Positions 23,640-35,344 of a stretch of DNA of 64,000 bases are shown here, one piece after another (positions within the stretch are counted from its first letter, which is position 1; every line of letters begins with the position of its first letter). Location of the stretch: assembly GCA_963277665.1 (NCBI GenBank), contig OY728120.1:426876138-426940137 (forward strand), written 5' to 3'. A model generated the notes under the pieces. That model worked only from the letters and a program-made list of their open reading frames with translations. It had not been told where the DNA came from and did no database searches. A program made the translations under genes and the position numbers. The DNA is from Viscum album (Eukaryota; Streptophyta; Magnoliopsida; Santalales; Viscaceae).

Positions 23640-25145
23640 TCTTATACAGATAATTAACTTATTTTTAATGGATTATCATCACAAAATTTTCATCAAAATA
23701 GAAATATCATTGATGTGGAATTACTTTAAAGGAAAATTGTAAATTTATATGTTCTTATGGTTGGAAAGATTAAAGAATTTTGATGAAAAATAAAGAACAA
23801 AAAAAATATGTTCTAAGACATCTGAAGATGGTCAGTTTGAAGAAACATTTAGGGATACTATTAATTACATGCTCAAATATACATACATCACCCAATTTTA
23901 TATTATTGTATTTTAAAACAATCCTCCAACCATTCATGTTTTTATATATTCACGACGTATAGATAAATTATCTTCCCAATTTCTAGAATGATCTGAAGCC
24001 CAAATGTTTAATGGGTTACATATTTTCTTGAAAATTATCTCAGGGAACTAGTATGGTAGTTTTTGCTAACATGGAGAGACAAGTAGAGGCGCACAAACAA
24101 AAGAGTGAGAGTGGGAGAGGTAGCTTCAGCTTGAGTGTAGGATTAGGGTTCAACAACCATGCGTTCTATATTTTTTTTGGAATGAGCATTACAAAAAATT
24201 TCTTCCCTACCTTCTGAAAGAGGTTAGGCTATTTCTGTTGTCAATGCATCGAAGATGGTGACAAAAAACATAGAATAGCCTTGATATGTGAAAACAAGGA
24301 AGTAACTATAACTGATATTGTATAACTCGATGAACTACCTACATCCTTAAAAAAACAAAACCTAGTGACCACAAATCCTAGTTTCAATGATTAGAGAATC
24401 CCTCCTTAATTCGTGGTCACCAGGTTCGGTTTCAAGAAGGCTAGCAATAGTTCGTCGAGTTATATTGTATCAAATATAGTTACTTTCTTTCATCACATAT
24501 TAAGGATATTCCATGTTTGTTTTCACCATCTTTGATGCGTCAGAAACAAAAGTATCCTACCCTCTTTTAGAAGGTAGGGGAGAAAATTGTAGTAAACCCC
24601 CATCCAAAAAAATAGAAACACAAGGTTGTCAAATTTTAATCCTCCGCTCATGGTGAATCTACCTCTCCCACTCTAACTCTTGTGTTTGTGCGTCACTACT
24701 TGGATCTCCATGTTTTATGAAACGTCCATACTATTTTTCCAAGATAATTTTCAAGTAGAGATTTAACCCAGTCAACATTTGGGATTTAGAACATTCTATA
24801 AATTGGGATGTTAATTGCTTTATTCATTGTTAATGTTAAAAAACATTTCTTGGATGGAGGATTTTTGTAGAAGACAATGATCTGAAAGTGGGGGAAATGT
24901 ATATATTGGAGCATGTCATTATTAGTCTCCCTAAAAGTGTCTTCAAACTGACCATATTTAAATGTTTCTAAACTTATGCTTTTTATTCTTCATTTTAAAC
25001 CTAAATCTTCAATCCTTACCACCATAATTACATATATATTTACTATTTTCCTTTTAAAATAAATCCATTTCAATAGCCATTCTTTTTTCGATGAATTTTT
25101 TTGATGATAATCCATTGAAAATAAATAAATTAAAACACATAAGTA
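23640..25145. repeat. 1.5 kb foldback (inverted repeat with arms of about 735 bp)
   Basis: Left arm 23640-24372 and right arm 24413-25145 are reverse complements with a loop of about 40 bp. Anchors from inside out: GTGACCAC (24365) with GTGGTCAC (24413); GAGTGGGAGAGGTAG-type sequence near 24105 with its complement near 24665; ATGGTCAGTTTGAAGA (23829) with its complement near 24940; AATGGATTATCATCA (23668) with its complement near 25100. Identity is about 80-85% by eye with small indels. Short open frames at 23780-23962 are part of the arm and show no known motif. Confidence 0.85.
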
Positions 25146-25290
25146 CTACTAAGTAGGAAATTATATAAATGGTAGTGAAAAAAACACAACCCAGGTAATT
25201 ATAAGAAGAGTAATATAAGTACTAAAAAAGCTAAAGTAAAAAAAAAAAATCAATCATCGAAAAATATTACATAAAATAGATAAAAAAAAT

Positions 25291-25524
25291 TCATACATTT
25301 GTTAATTTAAAATAAGACTCTTGGGAGAAACACCCTAGGGTAACAGAGTCTAGGTGATCATAGTAATTCTCTATCACCATAGTAGTGTGGCCAATGAGGG
25401 ATGCGTCGGTGGCACCTAAAATATGGAAGGGGGAACCCGGATGATGGTAGGGGGTGATGCTCATTTTCATGCATAAAATTATGGACAATTCATACATAAC
25501 ATAACCCACAAATAGATAACTCAT
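25291..25524 (-). other. Unidentified 77-codon open frame, possible captured exon
   Basis: A minus-strand frame contains TPYHHPGSPFHILGATDASL, then IGHTTMVIENYYDHLDSVTL. The balanced composition stands out against the poly-Lys/Asn/Ile frames of the AT-rich surroundings. I do not recognise the family. It lies inside the second CACTA-like element, where captured host exons are known to occur in this class. No extension is evident on either side. It could equally be chance. Confidence 0.3.
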
Positions 25525-27424
25525 GATACACGAAGCATTACCCTACTTATTGGGGGATATATAATCCTAGGGCCACTCCATTCATCATAATTCATAATAT
25601 GTATGTGTTTCACATGAATTTAAAAATAATCATAAATATATCAAAAATATAAAAATGATAACCTGTGTAGGTAAAACTAGCATCAAATAAAATTAAATAA
25701 AACATTAGGTAAAGAAAAATAAATCATGATAATGAATCATTTAATATTTACAACATATTTAAAAAAGGGTATATATTTTGTTTAATAATTTCCCTAGTCA
25801 TTAAAATATAAACATTTCATTAAAATACTTATATTTCATAATATAAAATGGTTATATAAAATAATATAAAAAATTCATTAAAAAGGAATCTTGATAAGAA
25901 CATAGAGGAAACAAAGAAGAGATAATGAAAAGAGAATTAATAAATTTATTTTTTAATTGATTATAAAAATTGAAAACGAGTCACAATCAATAGTTATTTT
26001 CAAAAAGGGATTAAATTATTTTAAATGAAAATTTTAACAATTCAACTTATCCACAATGTAATATTAAAAATAAATAGATTTTATATAGAAGAATCATGGG
26101 GGATAAGGCAAGAAAAATGTGAATGTTACCATTATATACTTTATATGGATTGAATTAATGGATGAGTAGAAAGGAAATAATAAATACATTAGTATCCCCT
26201 AAAAGAAGGGATAATGAATCCAAAATAATATAAATGAATTATATTATAAATATTTTAAGAGTATGAAAGATAGATAAAGAATATATCTTCAAGAAATAGA
26301 ATGATTTGGAAGACCTCCTACAAACTATATAGGGCATAAACATTGAATATTTATAAGTGGAAAGGTGAGAAGTAACACCTTAAAATTAAATGGTAAAAAT
26401 TAAGTTATTGATATAATATTTTGATTTTATTACATATAAAAAAATATGGACCTTAGATAAAAAATATATTAACAAAATAAGGCTCAAAAAAGAAAATCTC
26501 TTACCTCTACTCCGGACTCAGCATAGTACATACATCTTAACCTCTAAATAATCAAATTAATTTTATTAAAGACATATTTTAGAAAACACATTTAGATATA
26601 TATGATTTATTATTGTTCATTTATGTTCTATTATAATGTTTTTGTTTAATCATTGTGTTTTTTCCTTTATCAGAGATATGTTTGTTTCATAGTTCCAAGG
26701 ATGTATCAATTTACCATTAACAGTATCAATTTGTAACAAATTAGTCTATAACAACATAATTGGGGTGAAATTGATTTAATTTCATTTAAAAAGTTGAAAT
26801 GGTTCCATATAAAAAAATATTTCATTGTATACTAAATTAAATTAGTAAAATTATTGTCATTTATTGTAGTGTTCATTTGGGGGTTTACCATCCATTTTAA
26901 ATCTAATTTGATTTACTTAATTTTATTATTATAAAACCATTACAAAATAAAATTAATATTTTATATTTATAAATAAAATGGTTTATCATAACCAGTTTTA
27001 TATTTTAAAACACACCAATGTTCATAAATATGGGGTTAGTAATCATACCAAATAGAAAATCCATCCAAAACATTACCACACATGCCACTAAGAATATAAC
27101 ATCTTATCTTATATTTCAATATATAAATAAAAATATAGGGAGAAAATCCAAAACAACATAATAAATTATTTCAATTAAATATAAACATCAGAAATAATTT
27201 ATCCATTTCATCAACTTGTAATATCAATTCCACATTCACAAACACAAAATAATGAATGCATTTAACTTGGATCATTCCTAACACATGATAAGATCCCCAT
27301 CCTATAGGTCGAGTAATCATATGTACATGAATACAATATTCCCTTATATAGAACATATCCATGTTTGATGCCAAAAATTATATATAATTATGAAATATAT
27401 AATAAAATGGTGAATTACCTCAAA
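25525..27424. other. AT-rich interior of second CACTA-like element
   Basis: About 1.9 kb of very AT-rich DNA with poly-A/T tracts. I see no gene, no strong repeat and no regulatory site. Short frames such as 27171-27374 on the minus strand show no family signature. Confidence 0.4.
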
Positions 27425-27790
27425 CTAGGGAGTAACAGTTCAGTCGAGTAGTGTGTGAAGGTGGCAACAGAGAAGGGTGCCGAAGACGAAGGGATAAGGG
27501 GGTAAGTTGTGAGGGGATAGGGTTTGATGGGGCCAGGGGCCAACAGTGAGGGCTAGGGTTTGGCAGCCTAGGGTTTGATGGGGCCGGGGCTAGGGTTTTA
27601 TGGGGCGATAGATTTGATTGGGAAAGGGGCCGACGATGAGGGGTTTGACTGGGTGATGGACTGGTGGAAAGGGGTTCCACGAGGTCAGGGACCAGTGGTG
27701 AGGGGTTTTATGAGGATAGGGACCGACAGTGAGGGGTTTGATAGGGTTAGGGTAAGAGGGGGTGGGTGTGTCGGTATCTATGGGGAAGCA
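27425..27790 (+). repeat. G-rich degenerate tandem repeat near right end of second CACTA-like element
   Basis: Units built on GGGGTTTGATGGGG and AGGGACCGACAGTGAGG recur at roughly 30-50 bp. They are G-rich on the plus strand in an otherwise AT-rich region. Frames across it on either strand are repeat-derived. It stands about 90 bp inside the CACTA terminus, a position equivalent to that of the G-rich arrays in the first CACTA. Confidence 0.75.
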
Positions 27791-27876
27791 TTAGGGGGGA
27801 GAAGTTTCATTTGTTTCTTTTTAAAAATTATTGGTAGTTTAATAAACCACCGCTAATTACTAAATTTGGTGTAGTG

Positions 27877-28790
27877 CTGAGTGACAACGTTTTATCACAG
27901 TTACTATTAATTATGACTAGAAATGAAAGTTTAATAATTAAAAATTTTCTATATACTGGTTAAAATTATGAAAATAACTTCATCAAATTCAATTTCTATA
28001 ATTTTTATAATTTTAATTTAAAAAAAATCACACAATACACAATGAAAACTATTATTAAGAAAATTAATTTTTAAGAATAAAACTAGATTTAATACAATTT
28101 ATTTCATAATAAAAACCATTATATGAAGGTTAAACTATTTGATTTAATATATTATCTACAAATTTCATTTAAATAATTTAAAAATAGTGATTAGTTTAGT
28201 TTATTATGATAAAACACATTGTGCACATAAAATAATTTTTCATACAAAACATATCCTTCTACTGTAAAACAATTTTATTTTAATTTTTAACCAATTGATA
28301 AAAAATAAATTTATTTTATAACGGTTATAAAATAATATTATTAATACTCTTAAATTTTTTATTTAAAACATATATGACAAAAAAATGCTCATAAAAAAGA
28401 TATTTCAAAACAATTCTTTAGGATCAGTAGTACTTACTAATTGAACTAGAAATTATTTTCATGATAATTTTATTTCATTTAAATACCATATAATCTATAT
28501 TTTTATAATTTATGAGACTTATTCACATAATTTTCTGGTTTCATGGTTTACATTTTATCAGAAACAAATATTTATTAAATATAAATATATTCTACAATCT
28601 CAAGGTGAAACATTGTACCCACATATAATAATTTCCCCTTAGTAATTTTGTCACTCTAATACAATCAACTTATGATAGTTAGGCCACATAACATCCCTAG
28701 GTTCTCATATTACATCCTCAAATTTATTATTCTTATAGAGAAATATAACTAGGTGAGTTTTCATATTTCGGATCACTTTATTATTGGAAC
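27877..28790. other. AT-rich stretch without recognised features
   Basis: Very AT-rich intergenic sequence following the second CACTA-like element. No gene, repeat family or RNA was recognised. Confidence 0.4.
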
Positions 28791-28799
28791 CAAGGATAT

Positions 28800-29196
28800 T
28801 TTTTATCTGTAGATGGAGAATGGTTTTTTTGTTATCAATCCTAATGTGGAATATCAAGGAGTTTGAAAGGAAAGGGATCATATAGTTCAAGCATAAAATA
28901 GTATTAAAGGTCGAATTGTTTCCCATTGTTTTGCAAATTTTAGTGTCAAAAAATTGGAGAATGGAGAAACATGTTTTTGTAAAAGGGAGTTGCATGAAAG
29001 ACTAAAGTTGGTGTGGAAACTTTCATGCAAGTCATGTTTTTTTATCATTGCATTAAAATATGGAAAAGTTAAAAAGTGTGCAAAATATTTAAATGTGCTC
29101 AAAAGACTAATGTGCATGGTAGAGACTTACGTGCCCAATGAAATGTCAAATGAGGATTTGCACACTCTGATTGAATCATATGCACAGGGTCATTGA
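28800..29196 (+). other. Unidentified open frame region
   Basis: A plus-strand frame gives FANFSVKKLENGETCFCKRE from about 28928, then a lysine-rich stretch and YVPNEMSNEDLHTLIESYAQ, ending at 29196. It extends upstream with a single stop to about 28815. A helical, charged end and the Cys pattern (CFC, CKSCFF) look protein-like, but I cannot name a family. It may be a decayed transposon protein or a captured exon. The sequence after it to 29924 has no recognised coding; it should include the 3' region and LTR of the minus-strand chromovirus, whose border I cannot define. Confidence 0.3.
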
Positions 29197-29924
29197 GACC
29201 TTAAATAGGTGGCTACCCCCACTCAAGACTAAGACCATTTCAATGATTATCAGGTTTTTCAATCACATTAAAGAGTTGGGTGTGGAAGAGAATAATTAAG
29301 AAAATATTTCATACAAAGTGTTCCTTTAGTCTAAAAATACCAATTGAAACTTATGGTGTGACTTTATGGAAGATAAGAGGTGTTTGTAAAATAAGGGGTG
29401 TGAAAAAATAATCTTACACAACAGTACAAAATATTTCACACAAGATAAGTTGTTACGTGAAAGTACTAGTGTGTTCTTGTAACATGTTTTGAATATATGG
29501 TTTGTTTGATCAGTGGTGTCAATTGCATCAATTTAGGAATTCAATGTGAGAAGAGTCTCCAACTAGACATAGAAAAAGACTTCAATGAAAATCTATTGAA
29601 GAGGCCTTCATGTTGATAAATTTGATGCGACTTCACCCAGAGTAGTGAGATAGGGGGAGTCGATGGAAGTGCTTCGAGGGATGTAGTGGTTTATCCATAA
29701 AATCATGTAAAGGTAGCGTTCCTTCTAAATAATGATTGTATCTAACATTTTTTACTCCACAACTAGTGAACATTAGTGTAATTTGATATGAATCACACAC
29801 TCTCGGTGTTTCCTTATACTATCCCTTAGTGGTGAACTATGTAAAATTATTGTTTCATCTCTTTGCATGTGATTATTAGTTTTCTTCACTTTTACTTTAT
29901 GAAGGATTAATAAGTCCTTACCAA

Positions 29925-32320
29925 ACTGGGAACAAGATCTGTCTTCTTAATAGAAAAAGGTGACACCATTATTCACCCCTGCTCTCTATGGGTGTTTCAA
30001 GGTCCTATTTTTATCCCTATAATAAAATATTTGTACTTGTTCCACATTATATGAAAGATCATGCTCCAATGGTAGGACCATTTATTTTAGTACATGTGAA
30101 GGATAATGTTTTTCTTTCTCAAAAGTGATAAATAGAGAATTTCATGAACTTGGGAGAGGTTTAGAAGAAGCTCTAAGTGATTAGGCACCATCCCTATGAA
30201 ATCAAGAATCACATAATGATTAATATATATACAATTTAGCTTTCGCTTCATTCAAAGTATAATAACATTATCACAAGGAAAAATTCAATGGAATACCTTT
30301 TCTTAAAATTAAAACTCTAGATATCATCAATGATATACATTATAACTTTTATATCAACTATGAGATACCCTGATGTGTTACGAAATAGATATAACCTACT
30401 CTTCGATGTCCTCATTCATATCCAATCCCAATAGTTTTCCTTCCCCAACTCCATCCCTCCATGTTAGATTTATGCACTAATTTCCTTGGAGGCGTTCATA
30501 AAGAGATATCTAAATGCACGAGAGAAAGTTATTTTTGTATGAAAACTTGACCAGAGTATGGTTTTGATCCCATATCTCTTTAAAATCATTAAATATATCT
30601 CTTACCATATCATTTAGGATTAGAATGGTCGTCTTAGACTAAAAATCTATCATAGGATGATATAAATTGATAAAGGTAAACTAAAAATTCATGTATTACT
30701 AAAAAATTCTCCATTGATTCAAATTAAACCTTGGATCTTGATTAGACATGATTGAGAGTGGAAATTCATGCAACTATACCACTTCCCTGACATTTAACCT
30801 GAAGAGATGATCAATAGATAAATATTTTCTAAAAGAAATGAAATGTGCTAATATTGTAACGATATTTATGATAACCCAAATAAAATTAATCCCTTTAGAT
30901 GTATCGGGGAGTCCCATGATGAAATCCCTGGGGATTCATTCTCACTTTCATCCAAGTAAAAGTAATGGTTGTAACAGACACTTAGAAATAATTATCTTAG
31001 CCTTAAATTATTGGAATACCAAGACCTAAATACATACTTTGTATTATATCTCATCATATTATCCCACAATATATGATCTTTAATATCTCTCTAAATCTTC
31101 ATACTTCCTGGATGAGTAGAGAATGATTATCTATGAGCTTCATCTAATAGATCATTCATCAAATCTAGTATTGATGGGATATATACGATGTTCTTGAACC
31201 TTACTATTCCATCACTATCATAACTAAACTCAAGAATATTTCTTGTTATCCCCTACAGCTCTGTATCTTCCATCTATACATCTTTAATATTAAAATTAAT
31301 ATATGGTTAAAAATTCATATGAGAAAGTTATGATTTATCCCTTTCTATCATGATTTCAAGATCAATCCTATATAAATATATATGTATGGGATCTCTTTCA
31401 ATCCCCATCATGTACAAGATATCATGGTCCTTCTCACTTAGAGAATCATCCACCTTGTTTGCTTCCCAGGGTGTTATTGCATTTAATTGTCATAATATTT
31501 AATCCATTTCATCCATATTAATTGGTGTGTATTCAAATTTTTCTATGTAAGTATTTATTTCAAGATTTTATAATTTGTATATATAAAAAACCTCTAACTA
31601 TAAATATAATTTCTTTATATCTTAAAATAAAAAATTAACATTGCAAGTTCTAAATAATGAGATTGATAATTTTCTCCAGATCATTCAACTAGAATGAGGT
31701 ATAAGTTACTACCATTCCATTTTTCATGAGAACACATCCCATTATGATTTTTAATGCATCACTATAGATAAAAAACAATTTTTCATTATTGGGTAGTATG
31801 ATTATATGATTATTGACCAACCACATCAATTCATTGAAAATTTATTCACATTCATCTATCCAAAGGAACATGTATCCCTTTCGGGTCAACATAGATAGTA
31901 AATTTGATAGCCCTAAGAATTTATAAAAAAGAATCATTAGTATCCATAAATCCAAATAAATTATAAATTCCACTAGTTGTGGTTGGTTTAATCCATTGTT
32001 CGACAAGTACATTCTTTGAACGATCCACTGATATCCCTTTGATTATGATTACTAGACCTAAGAATGATACATTATGTACATAGAATTCACATTTTTTAAT
32101 TTTGGAATGCAGATTAATCTTCCTCAAGGTCATCATCACAATTCTCAAATGATTTTCATGCTCTTCATTTCACTTGGAATTTATAAAAATATCATCTATA
32201 AAGGCCACCATAAAGTAATCAAGGTAATATCATAATGCTCAATTCATTGATACATGAAGATAGTGGGGTCATTAGTAAGTTTAAAAGGCATGTCACACCC
32301 ATGGTGTTATTTTGAGGTAT
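29925..32320 (-). pseudogene. Chromovirus (Ty3/gypsy) pol relic: RT-RNase H-integrase-chromodomain
   Basis: Read from 32320 downwards. RT fingers/palm: MPFKLTNDPTIF (32290) and VAFIDDIFI (about 32190, the Y/FxDD active-site motif). RT connection: KIKKCEFYVHNVSFLGLV (32080) with KGISVDRSKN. RNase H: FFIYSDALKIIMGCVLMKNG (31770). Integrase: the LL-P-L box (CLLQPLLLLG, 30970), DFIMGLPDTSKGINFIWVII (30920), ITAHFISF-like, SIMSNQDPRFNL (30740), then YKNNFLSCI and a WRDGVGEGKLLGL region (30470). The chromodomain-like end is SHVLK then LEHDLSYNVEQVQIFYYRDK (about 30090-29990), ending near 29925. Domain order and a C-terminal chromodomain define a chromovirus. Stops and frameshifts are scattered throughout. 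Gag and protease are absent upstream, so it is truncated at about 32320. Confidence 0.88.
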
Positions 32321-32462
32321 TCATTATTTTATTTTTTTCTCTTACATGTTTAATAAATCTTTCTTATTCATTTTATATGAAAAATGGATGTTTTATTAGG
32401 GTAGAAAAATGTGCACTGTTTTCCCATGATTAAGGTAAATTGTTTTCTAGCCCAGCGAAAAT

Positions 32463-34628
32463 TGTACGAACAAGACTATGGAACTGTCCAAGTTGCACGG
32501 TTAGGAACATGGAAATTTTCACCTATAGTTAAATTTTGTGGATCCCACACATCTTGGATAGAGGTGCCAAATGATTGGCACATGTTATGGAAGATCTTGT
32601 GGCCAAACCATGTGACCTACCTGATTCTTAAAAAAATTAAAATTCCAATTATATCCCCCCCAATTTTGTCACATAAACCTTTCTCATTCACACTATTTGA
32701 CCCTCTCTATCAATAAGTTCATGTCCCCTCATACCCCATTCCCTCTTGGATTTATTTTTGGGTGATTAAGGTCTTGAATCCTTTAATAAACTCCATGTAA
32801 GTCCTCTAGAATATATTCACCTCCTTTATCATGATCATTCATCTCTTACTCCTTGGGTTCACTATTCTCCTATGGTTTTGTTGACCTATAATGGCTTCAA
32901 TATCATTTTAGGTCAGATTTTTATGTTTTTGGGGTGTTCTTTCCCCTATAATGTCTCATCATATTTGGGGTTGATGTTTCCAACTAGATTTGGATGATTT
33001 TAAGAAAACGTTAAGTGGTTTTGTGCTATGCCTTTATTTTATAACATTAATATCCTTTCTTTTGTCTCTAAAACTGTTTCTAAATTGAGTGTGTAGGTTT
33101 TGATGGTGTTTTCAATGGTATTGGTGTAGTTTTATTGTATGGAAGTGATTTTCTCCATTGTAAGTGGTTGGTTATTTCATGTGTTGGATGTGATAAATGG
33201 ATCTTTTATACATAAAGGGGGTTTTCATGATACCGAAAATGGGACGAATCACTTCGAAACCATGGGTACCCAGGAATGTTACAATGTTCTAGTACACTAG
33301 TTGAGTTAGTATGGCATTAACCTAGGATACTCGTTAGGATTATCCTACAACACTAACTAAACTATATGATAATTCTATGGGGACCACTAGAACATTGTAT
33401 TAGGTCTTCTAGATGCACATTCTTGAGAATGGATTTTATTTTTTGGTCCCCAAGATATGAGTATCATATGACATAGTTTAATAAGATTCTTAGAGATTTC
33501 CCATTGTCCTTAAACTATTTCTTTACCCATTCTTGGAAATCCTTATATTGTGAACTTTCTTTCTTAATGTAATACATTCCATTATTTTAAATAGTTTAAT
33601 TTCTTTCATTGAAAACATTGATGTTAATTTTCCACATAATTCCATCACATGGATTATATTGGTGGTTTCTTATGGGGAAAATGATATAACACCCTACATA
33701 TTCCCATTGGTTATATGTATATCTTATTCTATCTGACATAGGTAATCACAAGGCCTTCCTAGGGGATGATAGAAGGTGTAACCATTAGTAGATTCCTTCT
33801 TGGTAGAATTTGTGGTGGTGGCATGTTAGAGGATGTCCCTCGTGTCACATGGAGGTTTATTTTTTCATTTTTTGTTATTCCCCACATATTTTTTATATTT
33901 TTTATCATGGTTCTTAAAGATGTAAATATATATTTGACTTGTTTTTACTTCTTTTTATGGTTTTGGTTCATGCTGATTATGGTATTTTGGTTTAATTTAT
34001 TTTATTTCATGATAATTATTGGTATGTTATCTTCAGAAATCCTTTCCTAAAGGAGTTATCAGATTCCTAGGAACTAGTTTCCATCTCATGGGGATCAGGA
34101 ATGCTCTTCGAGCCACGTCACAAGCAGGGTCGAGTGTCATGTTGGATGGAGTCCTAGAAAAATTCATTAAATAACGGTGTCATATCTATATTTTTACCTT
34201 ATTATGGTTCATATTATATTAGTTGTTTAGATATATAAGAGATATGATATTTAGGTTTTAAGGATCAAGTTGCGAGTGGGGTGTCTAAAAAACACACCTT
34301 GTGATAGACCTTGGATCACCATTGGATATCTTGGACATGGTTTGATTCTTCATTTTAGTGTGATGCATTGGATTTAGACTGGGTGTAGACATTTAGGTGT
34401 TTTTGGGTGGTTTTAATTGATTTTGTTTAATATTGTGGTCTTAATTTTTATTCTTGAGAGAGTTTAAGATATTATATTATTTTTTGATTTTATGTAGGAT
34501 AATGTATTGATAGTTCCTTTGTTTTTTTGGATTGTGAAGCATAATTCCTCCCCGGGAACCTCTTGTGCAACCACATGAAGAGGACACAATGATTTATCCC
34601 TCACCAGTTGATCATAGATTAGTATAGG
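32463..34628 (+). repeat. Tentative 5' LTR/leader of plus-strand gypsy
   Basis: This gap between two divergent gypsy coding relics must hold any 5' LTR of the plus-strand element. A start at TGTACGAACAAGAC (32463) and an end before a degenerate primer-site-like GTGGTTTGAGC (34630) would give about 2.2 kb. Neither border is confirmed by a repeat or target duplication. Frames in it (for example 33766-34050, hydrophobic) show no family signature. It otherwise holds only the small hairpin at 33281-33398. Confidence 0.25.
33281..33398. repeat. Short inverted repeat (hairpin)
   Basis: ACAATGTTCTAGT at 33281-33293 is the exact reverse complement of ACTAGAACATTGT at 33386-33398. A weaker second pairing (TTGAGTTAGTA against TTTAGTTAGTG in the complement) lies inside. 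It could be a MITE scar or a local hairpin. Confidence 0.5.
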
Positions 34629-34689
34629 TAGTGGTTTGAGCTATCATAGCGCTAAATCAGGGGGAAGACTATGGAACAACTCAAATTTT

Positions 34690-35170
34690 GGAAGTCGTGA
34701 TGGGGTTGGAAGATGATAGTTCTTCCATGTTTCTCAAGAATAAACCGCCTTCCTTCTATAGAAACACATACCACTAGAAATTAGATAACTTGGTGGAGAA
34801 TATTGAATGGATATTTGGGTTCCTTGGGAATCTTAAGGATATTAAATTTTAGTGTGTTGTATATATATTATAAGGTTCTAGTCACCAGTGGTGTGGATCA
34901 GTAGTTTAGGAAGGATGACATGGGATGATGAGCTAGAAGGGTTTCAAGGATTATTTTAATATGAATTTATTTAATGATATGTTGGCCTCTAATTATACAT
35001 GGTTGTTATTAGATCTCCATTAAGGATAGAAATCAGTGCTGGAATATGCTAACCACTTCAGAGTGTTAGTCTATTTCTCTCCAGAAGTGGTTTCTAATGA
35101 ATAGTAGAATCCTCAAAGGTTTGATATGTGTTTACAACTAAAAATTCTATCTAAAATATTTTTATTCAAA
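34690..35170 (+). pseudogene. Gypsy gag relic
   Basis: Frames give FLKNKPPSFYRNTYH (34728), NLVENIEWIFGFLGNLKDIK (34789) and SSHQWC. These match the conserved opening of the gypsy gag domain (Pro-Pro-x-Phe, then a Trp/Ile-x-x-Ile-Glu-x-Ile-Phe helix). The later part YANHFRVLVYFSPEVVSNE (about 35045-35100) corresponds to the EYxxxFxxLxxFAPxLV stretch. No zinc knuckle is recognisable after it. Several stops and frameshifts. It belongs with the protease and RT immediately downstream on the same strand. Confidence 0.7.
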
Positions 35171-35344
35171 TTAAATATGTTAAAATAGGTATTTGATAAC
35201 ACATTGATGGAAGAGATTGACTAGGCTAGGAATTCAGGGTTTTTAGGGATGCTTACAATGAAAAATCAGAGTGAGGTTATTCTGATTGAGATGAAGTGGA
35301 AGGAACCGGGTTTTAGATGTTGATCCTATGTTATTAACCTATAA

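Larger units (their letters stand above)
22174..27876. mobile_element. Second CACTA-like element, apparently non-autonomous, about 5.7 kb
   Basis: The right end read inward on the minus strand begins CACTACACCAAATTTAG and ends at 27876. The left end is degenerate (AACTATCAGAAAAGCG from 22174). Next to each terminus are repeats of a different family from the first CACTA, based on TAGCGGTGGTTTT and its complement. Flanking trinucleotides are CAG and CTG, a two-of-three match. No TNP2 or TNPA coding is visible inside. Instead it holds a gag-like relic, a 1.5 kb foldback, an unidentified open frame and a G-rich array by the right end. That the two ends belong to one element is inferred from the shared subterminal motif. 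Confidence 0.6.

Noticed and set aside
31921..32148. A stand-alone protein-coding gene
   Set aside because: It is the RT-connection part of the minus-strand chromovirus pol and continues into RNase H through a frameshift.
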